Shown here: positions 1 to 6,500 of the stretch, piece after piece
Numbering within the stretch: the stretch's first letter is position 1
Layout: every line of letters begins with the position of its first letter
DNA from: Candidatus Sodaliphilus limicaballi
GTDB lineage: Bacteria > Bacteroidota > Bacteroidia > Bacteroidales > Muribaculaceae
DNA: 16,186 nucleotides
Assembly: GCA_018065815.1 (NCBI GenBank)
Contig: JAGHSP010000184.1
Coordinates: 1-16,186, forward strand
Reading direction: 5' to 3'
The notes under the pieces: generated by a model
What the model saw: only the letters and a program-made list of their open reading frames with translations
Databases searched by the model: none
What the model was told of the DNA's origin: nothing
Program-made: the position numbers and the translations under genes

Positions 1-763
1 AGCCGTTGCCAAGTTCAAGGAGGAACTGAACGATATTCTGTTCGAGTGCGAGTTGGAGGTCTTGCTCCTGATAGTTCTCATAAAGACGGAGGAACTGCAA
101 GTTATAAGGATCCTTTAATATATCACGAGCCAAATCGGTATCAGGCTTCGGAAGAGTTTCAGAAAAATTTGTGAGCGCTTTTCCTTGGGCTTCGTAAAGG
201 CCGCCATTACCGTCTTTGTCTCCCATCATGTTGAGGAGCATGGCGCGTGACCACTGATTCTCAAGGGTCTTGTGGACATAAAAAAGTGCCTTCTCTTGGT
301 TGTTTGCACATTTTCCTAAGATTACAATGTGATGCCCCCAAGGAATGCGAAAGATGGCTTCATCGGGTGTCTGTTCCAATTTGGAAACAAACTGTTTCCG
401 ATTTTGAGTATCACCTTCGTCCTGAGATATGGAAACAAATTGTTTCTGATTCGCGTATGTGGAATAAAACCGATAGAAGCGAGTTGCATTCTGCAGATTC
501 TTGCGTGTGAAGCCATCTACCCCTGGCATCATTTCCGTGAGATCATGAGAGAGTTTTTCATAAAATCCCGCTCCATAGCGATTCTCGTCTCCTCGTGCAT
601 CAATATCCGCACCAAGTTGCCAATAGTAGCGAAGAAGTTCCTCGTTTACTCGGCTTGCTGCTTTTATCTGAGCCTGACGGTAACGTGCTTTGAGTTGCTG
701 CAGCCACTGTTGGTAGTCTGCATCAATGATTGTAAGTTGTATGTTGTTATTATCGTTTGCCAT
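1..763 (-). CDS. DUF1016/YhcG-family PDDEXK nuclease, partial (C-terminus off the left edge)
   Basis: An open frame runs from the ATG at 763 to the window edge, giving 254 residues with no stop. The translation has the hallmarks of the DUF1016 amino-terminal domain: a start with DYQQWLQQLKARYR (residues 16-29), ELLRYYWQLGADI (42-54), PGVDGFTRKNL (80-90), RIPWGHH (139-145), ALFYVHKTLENQWSR (159-173) and GKALTNF with a following DPYNLQFL (194-225). Family members are about 340-380 residues with a carboxy-terminal PD-(D/E)XK nuclease fold, so the catalytic residues should lie outside the window. Such genes often sit in type I restriction or other defence loci; whether that holds here cannot be seen. 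The coding sequence is more AT-rich than the genes to the right, which hints at transfer. A repeated NxKQFVS motif (residues 105-111 and 121-127) lies in the linker before RIPWGHH. Family assignment is confident, cellular role is not. Confidence 0.9.
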   Translation of the reverse strand, partial: MANDNNNIQLTIIDADYQQWLQQLKARYRQAQIKAASRVNEELLRYYWQLGADIDARGDENRYGAGFYEKLSHDLTEMMPGVDGFTRKNLQNATRFYRFYSTYANQKQFVSISQDEGDTQNRKQFVSKLEQTPDEAIFRIPWGHHIVILGKCANNQEKALFYVHKTLENQWSRAMLLNMMGDKDGNGGLYEAQGKALTNFSETLPKPDTDLARDILKDPYNLQFLRLYENYQEQDLQLALEQNIVQFLLELGNG

Positions 764-804
764 GCCGATATATGTATTCGTTCTTTGATGGATGTTTTCT
801 GGTG

Positions 805-812
805 CAAAGATA
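805..812 (-). promoter_or_regulatory. Possible -7 box for the yhcG-like gene
   Basis: On the minus strand this reads TATCTTTG, an exact match to the Bacteroidota -7 consensus TAnnTTTG, 42 bases upstream of the ATG at 763. No TTTG is found about 20 bases further upstream, so the -33 half is missing or degenerate. Position and orientation fit, but the element is only half supported. Confidence 0.4.
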
Positions 813-947
813 CAAACAATTTCTTTACATTTGGCGAGTTGCATAAGGCGATTGATACTTCTTGCAATTGATTCCTTTGTTCTTAATCAAGTCTTTTCTC
901 GGTTTCTTAGTTCAAAAACCAAGAGATAGGCGGAACTGATATGAATA

Positions 948-1208
948 TTACCCGTTTTTATCTTCATTATCAGCAATTACCGTATCTATCCAATCCGCAT
1001 AGCCTAGAACCCAATTGAAGTAATTCATGAGGTTTAGTTGCTTGTCAAGGAATAAATCTTGAGATGTCAATACCCATGTTCTCATAGAGCCGACAAGGAT
1101 GTAGTAAGGAGCAATATTCTCCCTGAAATAGCTGAAACACTCGCTGAAACATTCAAAGAAACCGGGCAAATATAACCCACCCAAAAGAGGCTGTGCCATA
1201 AACTCCAA
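948..1208 (-). CDS. Doubtful small ORF (86 codons), unknown
   Basis: The frame encodes 86 residues with an aromatic-rich first half (FFECFSECFSYF near residues 17-28) and a polar tail ending DNEDKNG. I recognise no family. Its start codon lies inside the loop of the inverted repeat at 1185-1225, which argues that the frame was brought in or cut by an insertion-sequence remnant, or that it is chance coding. The promoter-like TATATTTG on the minus strand (1167-1174) lies inside the frame and so cannot drive it from this start. It could be the carboxy-terminal remnant of a decayed gene. Low confidence as a real gene. Confidence 0.2.
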   Translation of the reverse strand: MEFMAQPLLGGLYLPGFFECFSECFSYFRENIAPYYILVGSMRTWVLTSQDLFLDKQLNLMNYFNWVLGYADWIDTVIADNEDKNG

Positions 1209-1225
1209 TTACGACACTGCCTCTT
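1185..1225. repeat. Inverted repeat resembling an insertion-sequence end
   Basis: AAGAGGCTGTG at 1185-1195 pairs with CACTGCCTCTT at 1215-1225, ten of eleven positions, around a 19-base spacer. Sequences of the GAGGCTGTG type are common at ends of Bacteroidota insertion sequences (recalled, not checked). No transposase is present, so this is at most a remnant or a solitary miniature element. Confidence 0.4.
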
Positions 1226-1376
1226 AACCTCGTGATTCCGTTGGGACTTTTCGAATGTTATGTATTGATGTTCTATGATTTTTCTCTACAACCGAGAATT
1301 ACCTGATAATGCAGCAGTTGATACACATGTGTTCAAAGGAAGAAAAAACATGAAAAATTAATAAGCAACAAACAAG

Positions 1377-1424
1377 TCGGCAAAAACAAAATCGCTAACT
1401 GGTTATTATCAACCTGTTAGCGAT
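1377..1424 (-). terminator. Intrinsic terminator of tRNA-Lys
   Basis: ATCGCTAAC at 1391-1399 and GTTAGCGAT at 1416-1424 are perfect complements, extended inward by GGTT/AACC across one T-T mismatch around a 6-base loop. On the minus strand the hairpin is followed by TTTTGTTTTTG (1380-1390). It starts six bases after the encoded CCA of the tRNA, so it is the tRNA's terminator. Confidence 0.85.
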
Positions 1425-1432
1425 TTGGTTGG

Positions 1433-1505
1433 TGACCCGCTTGGGACTCGAACCCAAGACCCCAACATTAAAAGTGTTGTGCTCTACCAGCTGAGCTAGC
1501 GAGTC
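1433..1505 (-). tRNA. tRNA-Lys (anticodon TTT)
   Basis: The minus strand folds into a complete 73-base cloverleaf. The acceptor stem GACTCGC/GCGGGTC has one T-G wobble, the D stem is GCTC/GAGC, the anticodon stem CAACA/TGTTG holds the loop CTTTTAA, and the T stem is TTGGG/CCCAA with TTCGAGT in the loop. The anticodon TTT reads lysine codons AAA and AAG. The discriminator base is A, and CCA appears to be encoded in the DNA at 1430-1432. It is transcribed alone, with a promoter at 1524-1555 and a terminator at 1377-1424. Its 3' end faces the AT-rich yhcG-like side, the usual orientation for integration into a tRNA gene, but no second copy of the 3' end is in the window. Confidence 0.97.
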
Positions 1506-1523
1506 TCCGTTTTAAAAGCGTTG

Positions 1524-1555
1524 CAAAGGTACTGCTTTTTTCCTTAATTACCAAA
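1524..1555 (-). promoter_or_regulatory. Promoter of tRNA-Lys
   Basis: On the minus strand TTTG (1552-1555), a 20-base spacer, then TACCTTTG (1524-1531) matches the Bacteroidota housekeeping promoter TTTG-N19-21-TAnnTTTG exactly. The predicted transcription start near 1517 is about 12 bases before the mature tRNA 5' end. Confidence 0.8.
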
Positions 1556-1574
1556 TATTTTGACGTTTTTCTTG

Positions 1575-1662
1575 AAAATTTGCGTAACCTTGAACCAAAA
1601 TTTGCGTAACCTTGAACCAAAATTTACTTGACCTTGAACCAAAATCATGCCAAAATCATGCC
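1575..1662. repeat. Tandem repeat: three 22-bp units then two 11-bp units
   Basis: Three head-to-tail 22-bp units occupy 1575-1596, 1597-1618 and 1619-1640. The first two are identical (core TTTGCGTAACCTTGAACC); the third differs in the middle, with TTTACTTGACC for TTTGCGTAACC. They are followed by two identical 11-bp units AAAATCATGCC at 1641-1651 and 1652-1662, exactly half the longer period and sharing its AAAAT start. No unique spacers separate the units, so this is not a CRISPR array. It lies upstream of the tRNA promoter and away from coding sequence; function unknown. Confidence 0.85.
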
Positions 1663-1788
1663 CTTGGTGCAAAAGTGCACGGGTCAAAGTCGATGAGGTT
1701 ATGTTTCTTGGCGAGTTACAGCGGGGAGTGCGGTTGGGCGTGTCCCCGGAGTAGAAATGCTTGACGGGGGAATTGCAATAGTTGCTTC

Positions 1789-1807
1789 TTTGCAACCCAG
1801 TTGCAAA
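1789..1807. promoter_or_regulatory. Operator-like dyad before the metal efflux operon
   Basis: TTTGCAAC at 1789-1796 and GTTGCAAA at 1800-1807 are perfect 8-base inverted repeats separated by CCA. The dyad ends ten bases before the -7 box at 1818-1825 and covers the place where the -33 element should be. That position suits a repressor or activator of the downstream operon. No regulator gene is in the window, so the binding protein is unknown. Confidence 0.45.
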
Positions 1808-1817
1808 AGATTATTTG

Positions 1818-1825
1818 TAACTTTG
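1818..1825 (+). promoter_or_regulatory. Probable -7 box of the metal efflux operon
   Basis: TAACTTTG matches the Bacteroidota TAnnTTTG box. The nearest upstream TTTG (1789-1792) is 25 bases away, four to six more than usual, which may mean that the promoter needs an activator or that the match is accidental. A start near 1832 would give a leader of about 205 bases including the whole 1843-2020 element. Confidence 0.5.
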
Positions 1826-1842
1826 CAGTGTTAAACGATAAA

Positions 1843-2020
1843 GGTGTGTTCTATTAATTATTAGAAAAGATAAATTATTATTTCGGCCGCTTTTGAGCCT
1901 GTTTTGGTATCTCCGATGGTCTCGACCATCGGTTACGATGCAGTGTAACGACTCCGTCGTTGGCAAAATCTACTCAAAACATCTCTCAAAATCGTCTCGA
2001 CATAATTAATAGAACCCACC
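1843..2020. mobile_element. MITE-like 178-bp element with 19-bp terminal inverted repeats
   Basis: GGTGTGTTCTATTAATTAT at 1843-1861 is the inverse complement of 2002-2020 with one mismatch in 19. The tetranucleotide TAAA directly flanks both ends (1839-1842 and 2021-2024), as expected of a target-site duplication. The inside is non-coding and structured: a perfect 8-bp hairpin CCGATGGT/ACCATCGG (1913-1932) and AACGAC/GTCGTT (1947-1961), plus weaker complementarity between TTTTGAG-type motifs near each end. These traits fit a miniature inverted-repeat element moved by a transposase encoded elsewhere. It lies between the probable promoter and the first gene of the efflux operon, so the RNA would carry the whole element. 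A structured regulatory leader is the alternative. Confidence 0.6.
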
Positions 2021-2037
2021 TAAAAAGATAAACGACG

Positions 2038-2253
2038 ATGAAAAAGAGTTATAAGATTGAGGTGGACTGCGCTAATTGCGCTAACCTCGTTGAGGCCGAA
2101 GTGAAGAAGGTGGATGGTGTGAACGACGCTACTATCTCGTTCATGACGCAGAAGATGAAAGTGGACTTTGCCGACGGGGCCGATGTTGAGGCTGTGCTGG
2201 CGCAGATTGTCAAAGTGGCAAAGAAGGTAGAACCTGATTTCGAAGTGCTATAA
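2038..2253 (+). CDS. Small HMA-domain heavy-metal-binding protein
   Basis: A 71-residue protein consisting of one HMA (heavy-metal-associated) domain of the Atx1/CopZ type. The metal motif is CANC at residues 11-14 in the first loop, preceded by VD where classical members have GM(T/D), followed by the expected helix (LVEAEVKKVDGV), strand and second helix (DVEAVLAQIVKVAKKV). Such domains bind soft metal ions such as Cu(I), or Zn(II)/Cd(II), through the two cysteines. There is no signal peptide, so it should act in the cytoplasm, probably as a metal chaperone, sensor or buffer. The leader ends in an A-rich segment just before the ATG. Its stop codon overlaps the next start by one base (TAATG), so translation is probably coupled to the efflux adaptor. 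Confidence 0.85.
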   Translation: MKKSYKIEVDCANCANLVEAEVKKVDGVNDATISFMTQKMKVDFADGADVEAVLAQIVKVAKKVEPDFEVL

Positions 2254-3428
2254 TGAAGCGGGTCTATTCTGTTATAGCGAGAGCTGCTGTGTGTGCGACC
2301 CTCGCTTTTGCATATATGCCTCTGGCAGGTTGCCTTCATGGTGACCACGATCATGACCATGATCATGACCACGAGGTTGAGGCCGAAGAACATCACGAGC
2401 ATGCTCCGGGCACCATCATCATGGAGCCCGAGAAGGCTGAGGCTGCTGGCGTGAAGACTAGCACTGTGACGCGCGACAGTTTCAATGACGTGATTGAGGT
2501 GAGCGGCAGCATTCAGGCCGCCTCGTGCGATGAGACGTCAATCGTTGCCACGACGGCAGGAATTGTGACCCACGCCCAACACATCAGTGAGGGTATGGCC
2601 ATAGCTGGCGGCACTACGCTGTTCTATGTGGCGAGCGATAAGTTGCAGGATGGTGACCAGGCCAAGCGTGCGCGCATTGCCTATCTTGCCGCCAAGCGTG
2701 ACTATGAGCGTGCTAAACCGCTGCTCGACGACCACTTGATCACCGACCGCGAGTTCAGCGGCATCAAGGCCGACTATGAGACTGCCCGGGTGGCCTATGA
2801 GGCGGTGAGCAGCAATACCACTGCGCGTGGCGTCACTGTCAAAGCCTCGGTGGGAGGATATGTGAAAGAGTGCCTGGTCAACGATGGCGACTTTGTCAAC
2901 GTGGGCGACCCGCTCATGACCATAACCAAGAACCAGCACCTCTACTTGCGTGCCGAGGTGCCTGTGCGCTATTATGGCTCGCTCAATCTCATCACGTCGG
3001 CAAAGTTCCGCACCCAGTATAGCAACACCGTTGTTGATATCAAGGAACTGGGCGGCCACCTCATGTCGTCGGGCAAGTCGGCGGTGAGCACAACTTCCTA
3101 TGTGCCTGTTACATTCCAGTTTGACAACAATGGTGCCGTGGTGCCTGGTTCTTATGCCGAGGTGTTCTTGATTACCGGCAAGCGCGAGGGTGTGTTGAGT
3201 GTGCCCACGACGGCGCTCACCGAGGAACAAGGGGTTTACTATGTGTATGTCAAGCTCGATGCCCATAGTTACCGCAAGCAAGAGGTGACGCTGGGTGCTA
3301 CCGACGGCGAGCGCACCGAGATTCTCACCGGACTCAAAGGTGGAGAGAATGTTGTGGTGCAGGGTGCTATCAATGTGAAGCTTGCCGGAGCAAGCGGAGC
3401 AATACCTGCCCATACCCACAACCATTGA
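2253..3428 (+). CDS. RND efflux periplasmic adaptor lipoprotein (CusB/CzcB type), His-rich
   Basis: A 391-residue membrane-fusion protein of the HlyD/RND adaptor family. A signal peptide ends in the lipobox LAGC, with Cys27 as the likely lipidated residue. Directly after it comes a metal-binding-like segment of alternating His and Asp and further His (residues 29-50); the protein also ends in HTHNH. Then follow a first lipoyl half (about 90-130), a helical hairpin (about 135-185), a second lipoyl half with VKASVGGYVKECLVNDGDFVNVGD (in pieces, about 191-215), a beta-barrel (about 225-315) and a membrane-proximal domain (about 316-380). It joins the inner-membrane pump to the outer-membrane channel. 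The His-rich ends fit a Zn, Co, Ni or Cu substrate. Start at the TAATG overlap is supported by the signal peptide. Exact metal unknown. Confidence 0.92.
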   Translation: MKRVYSVIARAAVCATLAFAYMPLAGCLHGDHDHDHDHDHEVEAEEHHEHAPGTIIMEPEKAEAAGVKTSTVTRDSFNDVIEVSGSIQAASCDETSIVATTAGIVTHAQHISEGMAIAGGTTLFYVASDKLQDGDQAKRARIAYLAAKRDYERAKPLLDDHLITDREFSGIKADYETARVAYEAVSSNTTARGVTVKASVGGYVKECLVNDGDFVNVGDPLMTITKNQHLYLRAEVPVRYYGSLNLITSAKFRTQYSNTVVDIKELGGHLMSSGKSAVSTTSYVPVTFQFDNNGAVVPGSYAEVFLITGKREGVLSVPTTALTEEQGVYYVYVKLDAHSYRKQEVTLGATDGERTEILTGLKGGENVVVQGAINVKLAGASGAIPAHTHNH

Positions 3429-3442
3429 TTTTTTATTAAGAG

Positions 3443-3482
3443 TTTAAGGGTTTAAGGGTTTAAAGGTTTAAGGGTTTAAGGG
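3443..3482 (+). repeat. Five tandem 8-bp TTTAAGGG repeats in an operon gap
   Basis: Five consecutive 8-bp units fill 3443-3482. Four read TTTAAGGG and the third reads TTTAAAGG. They sit in the only real gap of the efflux operon, 14 bases after the adaptor stop and 52 bases before the pump start. Such arrays can change copy number by slipped-strand pairing. No -33/-7 promoter pair is apparent in the gap. Confidence 0.85.
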
Positions 3483-3534
3483 TTGGGTTAACTGATTCAT
3501 TCCTTTCTTATGGGCTTTAATTTGATCACAGACA

Positions 3535-6500
3535 ATGCTTAACAAGATAATAAAGTTTTCACTCAACAATCGCTTGCTGGTGTTACTGGCGGCGGTGCTT
3601 CTCACTCTGGGCGGGCTATATACGGCTCATCGCACCGAGGTTGACGTGTTCCCCGACTTGAACGCGCCCACAGTGGTGGTGATGACCGAGGCCGGAGGTA
3701 TGGCTGCCGAGGAGGTGGAGCAGTTGGTCACATTCCCCATTGAGACCGCTGTGAACGGTTCGACAGGCGTGCGCCGCGTGCGCTCGTCATCGACTATGGG
3801 TTTCAGCGTGGTGTGGGTTGAGTTTGAATGGGATACCGATATCTACGTGGCTCGCCAGATTGTGTCGGAGAAACTGGCTGCGATAGGCGAGTCGTTGCCT
3901 CCGGGCACGGGCCAGCCCACCATAGGCCCGCAGTCGTCAATCCTGGGCGAGCTGCTCATCGTGGGGCTCACTGCCGACTCGACGTCGATGCTCGATCTGC
4001 GCACGCTTGCCGACTGGACCATACGTCCCCGGTTGCTCTCTACCGGAGGTGTGGCACAGGTGGCTGTGCTGGGCGGCGACATCAAGGAGTACCAGATACT
4101 CTTTGATCCCGGCAAGATGAAGCACTATGGCGTCACGCTCAATGAACTCATGGACGTGACGCGCGACATGAACCGCAACATCAATGGCGGCGTGCTCTAT
4201 GAATATGGCAACGAGTATATTGTGCGCGGCGTGGTATCGACCGCCGACGTCGATAAGTTGTCGCGCTCGGTGGTGAAGATGGTGGATGGATCGCCCGTTG
4301 CCCTGGCCGACATAGCCGAGGTGCGCATCGGCGCGCAGGAACCGCGACTGGGCGTGGCATCGGAGCGAGGCAAGCCTGCGGTGCTCCTCACCGTGACCAA
4401 GCAGCCCGGTGTGGGCACGGTGGAACTCACCGAGAAACTGGAGGCTTCGCTCGCCGAGATAAAACCTAACCTGCCTCACGACGTGCATGTGTCAACCGAC
4501 GTGTTCCGCCAGTCAAGGTTCATCGACAGCAGTATCGACAATGTGAGCACCTCGCTTCTTGAGGGTGCGCTCATGGTAATCATTGTGCTAGCCATTTTCC
4601 TTGCCAATGCGCGCACCACGGTTATATCGCTGGTGGCTATGCCATTGAGCTTGCTTGTCTCGCTCATGGCGCTGCATGTGCTGGGCTTCAGCATCAACAC
4701 GATGAGCCTGGGCGGCATGGCTATTGCCATCGGGTCGCTAGTGGATGATGCCATTGTGGATGTGGAGAATGTGTGGCGACGGCTGCGCGAGAACCGCGCA
4801 TTGCCCGCTGGCGAGCAGTTGCCTGTGATCAGGGTGATATATGAGGCGTCGCGTGAGGTGCGCATGCCCATCCTTAACTCCACGCTCATCATCGTGGTGT
4901 CGTTCACCCCGCTGTTTTTCCTCAGCGGCATGGAGGGCAGGATGCTCATTCCGCTGGGCATCGCGTTCATTGTGGCGCTATTTGCCTCAACCGTCGTGGC
5001 ACTCACGCTCACTCCCGTGCTGTGCAGTTATCTGCTCACTAAAGCACCAGCGAAAACTGGCGGCGATCGCGAAGCGCGCATTGTGTTGTGGCTCAAGAAT
5101 CGTTATGGCAATGCTCTGGAATGGGTTCTCGGGCACAAACGCGTGGTGTTGAGCAGCGCGGCAGGGGCATTTGCCGTGGCTGTGGTGGTTTTCTTCATGC
5201 TGGGCCACAGTTTCTTGCCTCCGTTCAACGAGGGGTCGTTCACGATTAATATCAGTTCGCTGCCGGGCATCTCGCTCGAGGAAAGCGACAAGATAGGGCG
5301 CACTGCCGAGAAACTATTGCTCGAGATACCCGAAATCAAGACCGTGGCGCGCAAGACGGGCCGTGCCGAACTCGACGAGCATGCCCTGGGCGTGAACGTG
5401 AGCGAGATTGAGGCCCCCTATGAGCTTGACGGGCGTAGCCACCAGGAACTGCTTGATGATGTGCGCGAGAAACTAGGCGTGATTGTGGGCGCCAACATCG
5501 AGATAGGCCAACCTATCAGCCACCGCATCGATGCAATGCTGTCGGGCACGCAGGCCAATATCGCCATAAAACTCTTTGGCGACAACCTCAACCGCATGTT
5601 CACCCTGGGCAACGAGATAAAAGAGGCCATTGAAGACGTCGATGGCATTGCCGATCTCAACGTGGAGCAACAAGTGGAACGTCCCGAGCTCAAAATCACC
5701 CCCAACAGGGAATTGCTTCAGCGCCAGGGCATCTCGGTGCCCGAGTTCAATGAGTTTATCTCGGTGAACATGGGCGGTGAGGTGGTTTCGCTGGTCAATG
5801 AGGACGGCAAGAGCTTTAACCTCGTGGTGAGGGCTAGCGAGCATAGCCGTAGCACAATCGAGGAGGTGAAAAGTCTCGTCATTGACACCCAGGATGGCCG
5901 CAAAGTGCCGGTGACCGATGTGGCTGAAGTGACCTCTACAATGGGACCAAACACTATCAACCGTGAGAATGTGTGCCGCAAGATTGTGATCAGTGCTAAT
6001 TGCAGCGGGCGTGACCTGGGAAGCGTGGTGAGCGACATCAAGGAACGCATTAACGAGGACATTGAATTGCCCGAGGGCTACCACATCGAGTATGGCGGTC
6101 AGTTTGAGAGCGAGCAGGCGGCTAGCCGCATCTTGCTGTTCACCTCGTTCATCAGCATTCTCGTGATTTTCTTGCTGCTCAATGCTCAATTCCGCAATGC
6201 CCGCGAGAGCGGCGTGATATTGCTCAACCTGCCCCTGGCTCTCATAGGCGGCGTACTGGCAATAGCGATAACAAGCGGCGAACTCAGCATTCCCGCCATC
6301 ATCGGCTTTATCTCGCTGTTTGGCATTGCCACGCGCAACGGCATGCTGCTCATCTCTCAATACAATCACTTGCGCGAGAATGGGCTTGGCCTGCGTGAGA
6401 GCATCCTGCGTGGTTCGCTTGAACGCATGAACCCCATCTTGATGACAGCCCTCACCAGCGCGCTGGCACTCATACCGTTGGCACTGCGCGGCGACTTGCC

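Larger units (their letters stand above)
813..1390. other. AT-rich stretch without a convincing gene
   Basis: Between the yhcG-like promoter and the tRNA-Lys terminator no reading frame matches a family I recognise. The contents I can name are the doubtful minus-strand ORF at 948-1208, the inverted repeat at 1185-1225, and a 10-bp palindrome ACACATGTGT inside 1324-1336. The base composition resembles the yhcG-like gene rather than the right-hand genes. Confidence 0.5.

Noticed and set aside
329..871. 180-codon plus-strand open frame at the left end
   Set aside because: It overlaps the minus-strand yhcG-like gene, whose family motifs are clear, and reads through its promoter.
1575..1662. CRISPR array
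   Set aside because: Units abut with no unique spacers and no cas genes are near.
1544..1795. 83-codon minus-strand frame across the 22-bp repeats
   Set aside because: Most of it translates tandem repeats and it would overlap the tRNA promoter; no protein-like signal.
1832..2037. Known metal riboswitch in the efflux leader
   Set aside because: I recognise no conserved riboswitch core, and the end repeats with TAAA flanks fit a miniature transposable element better.
2538..3425. 295-codon minus-strand open frame opposite the adaptor gene
   Set aside because: Shadow of the membrane-fusion protein gene; no family motif and no promoter.
3443..3482. Telomere-like or replication-terminus repeat
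   Set aside because: Only five 8-bp units inside an operon; better read as a simple sequence repeat.
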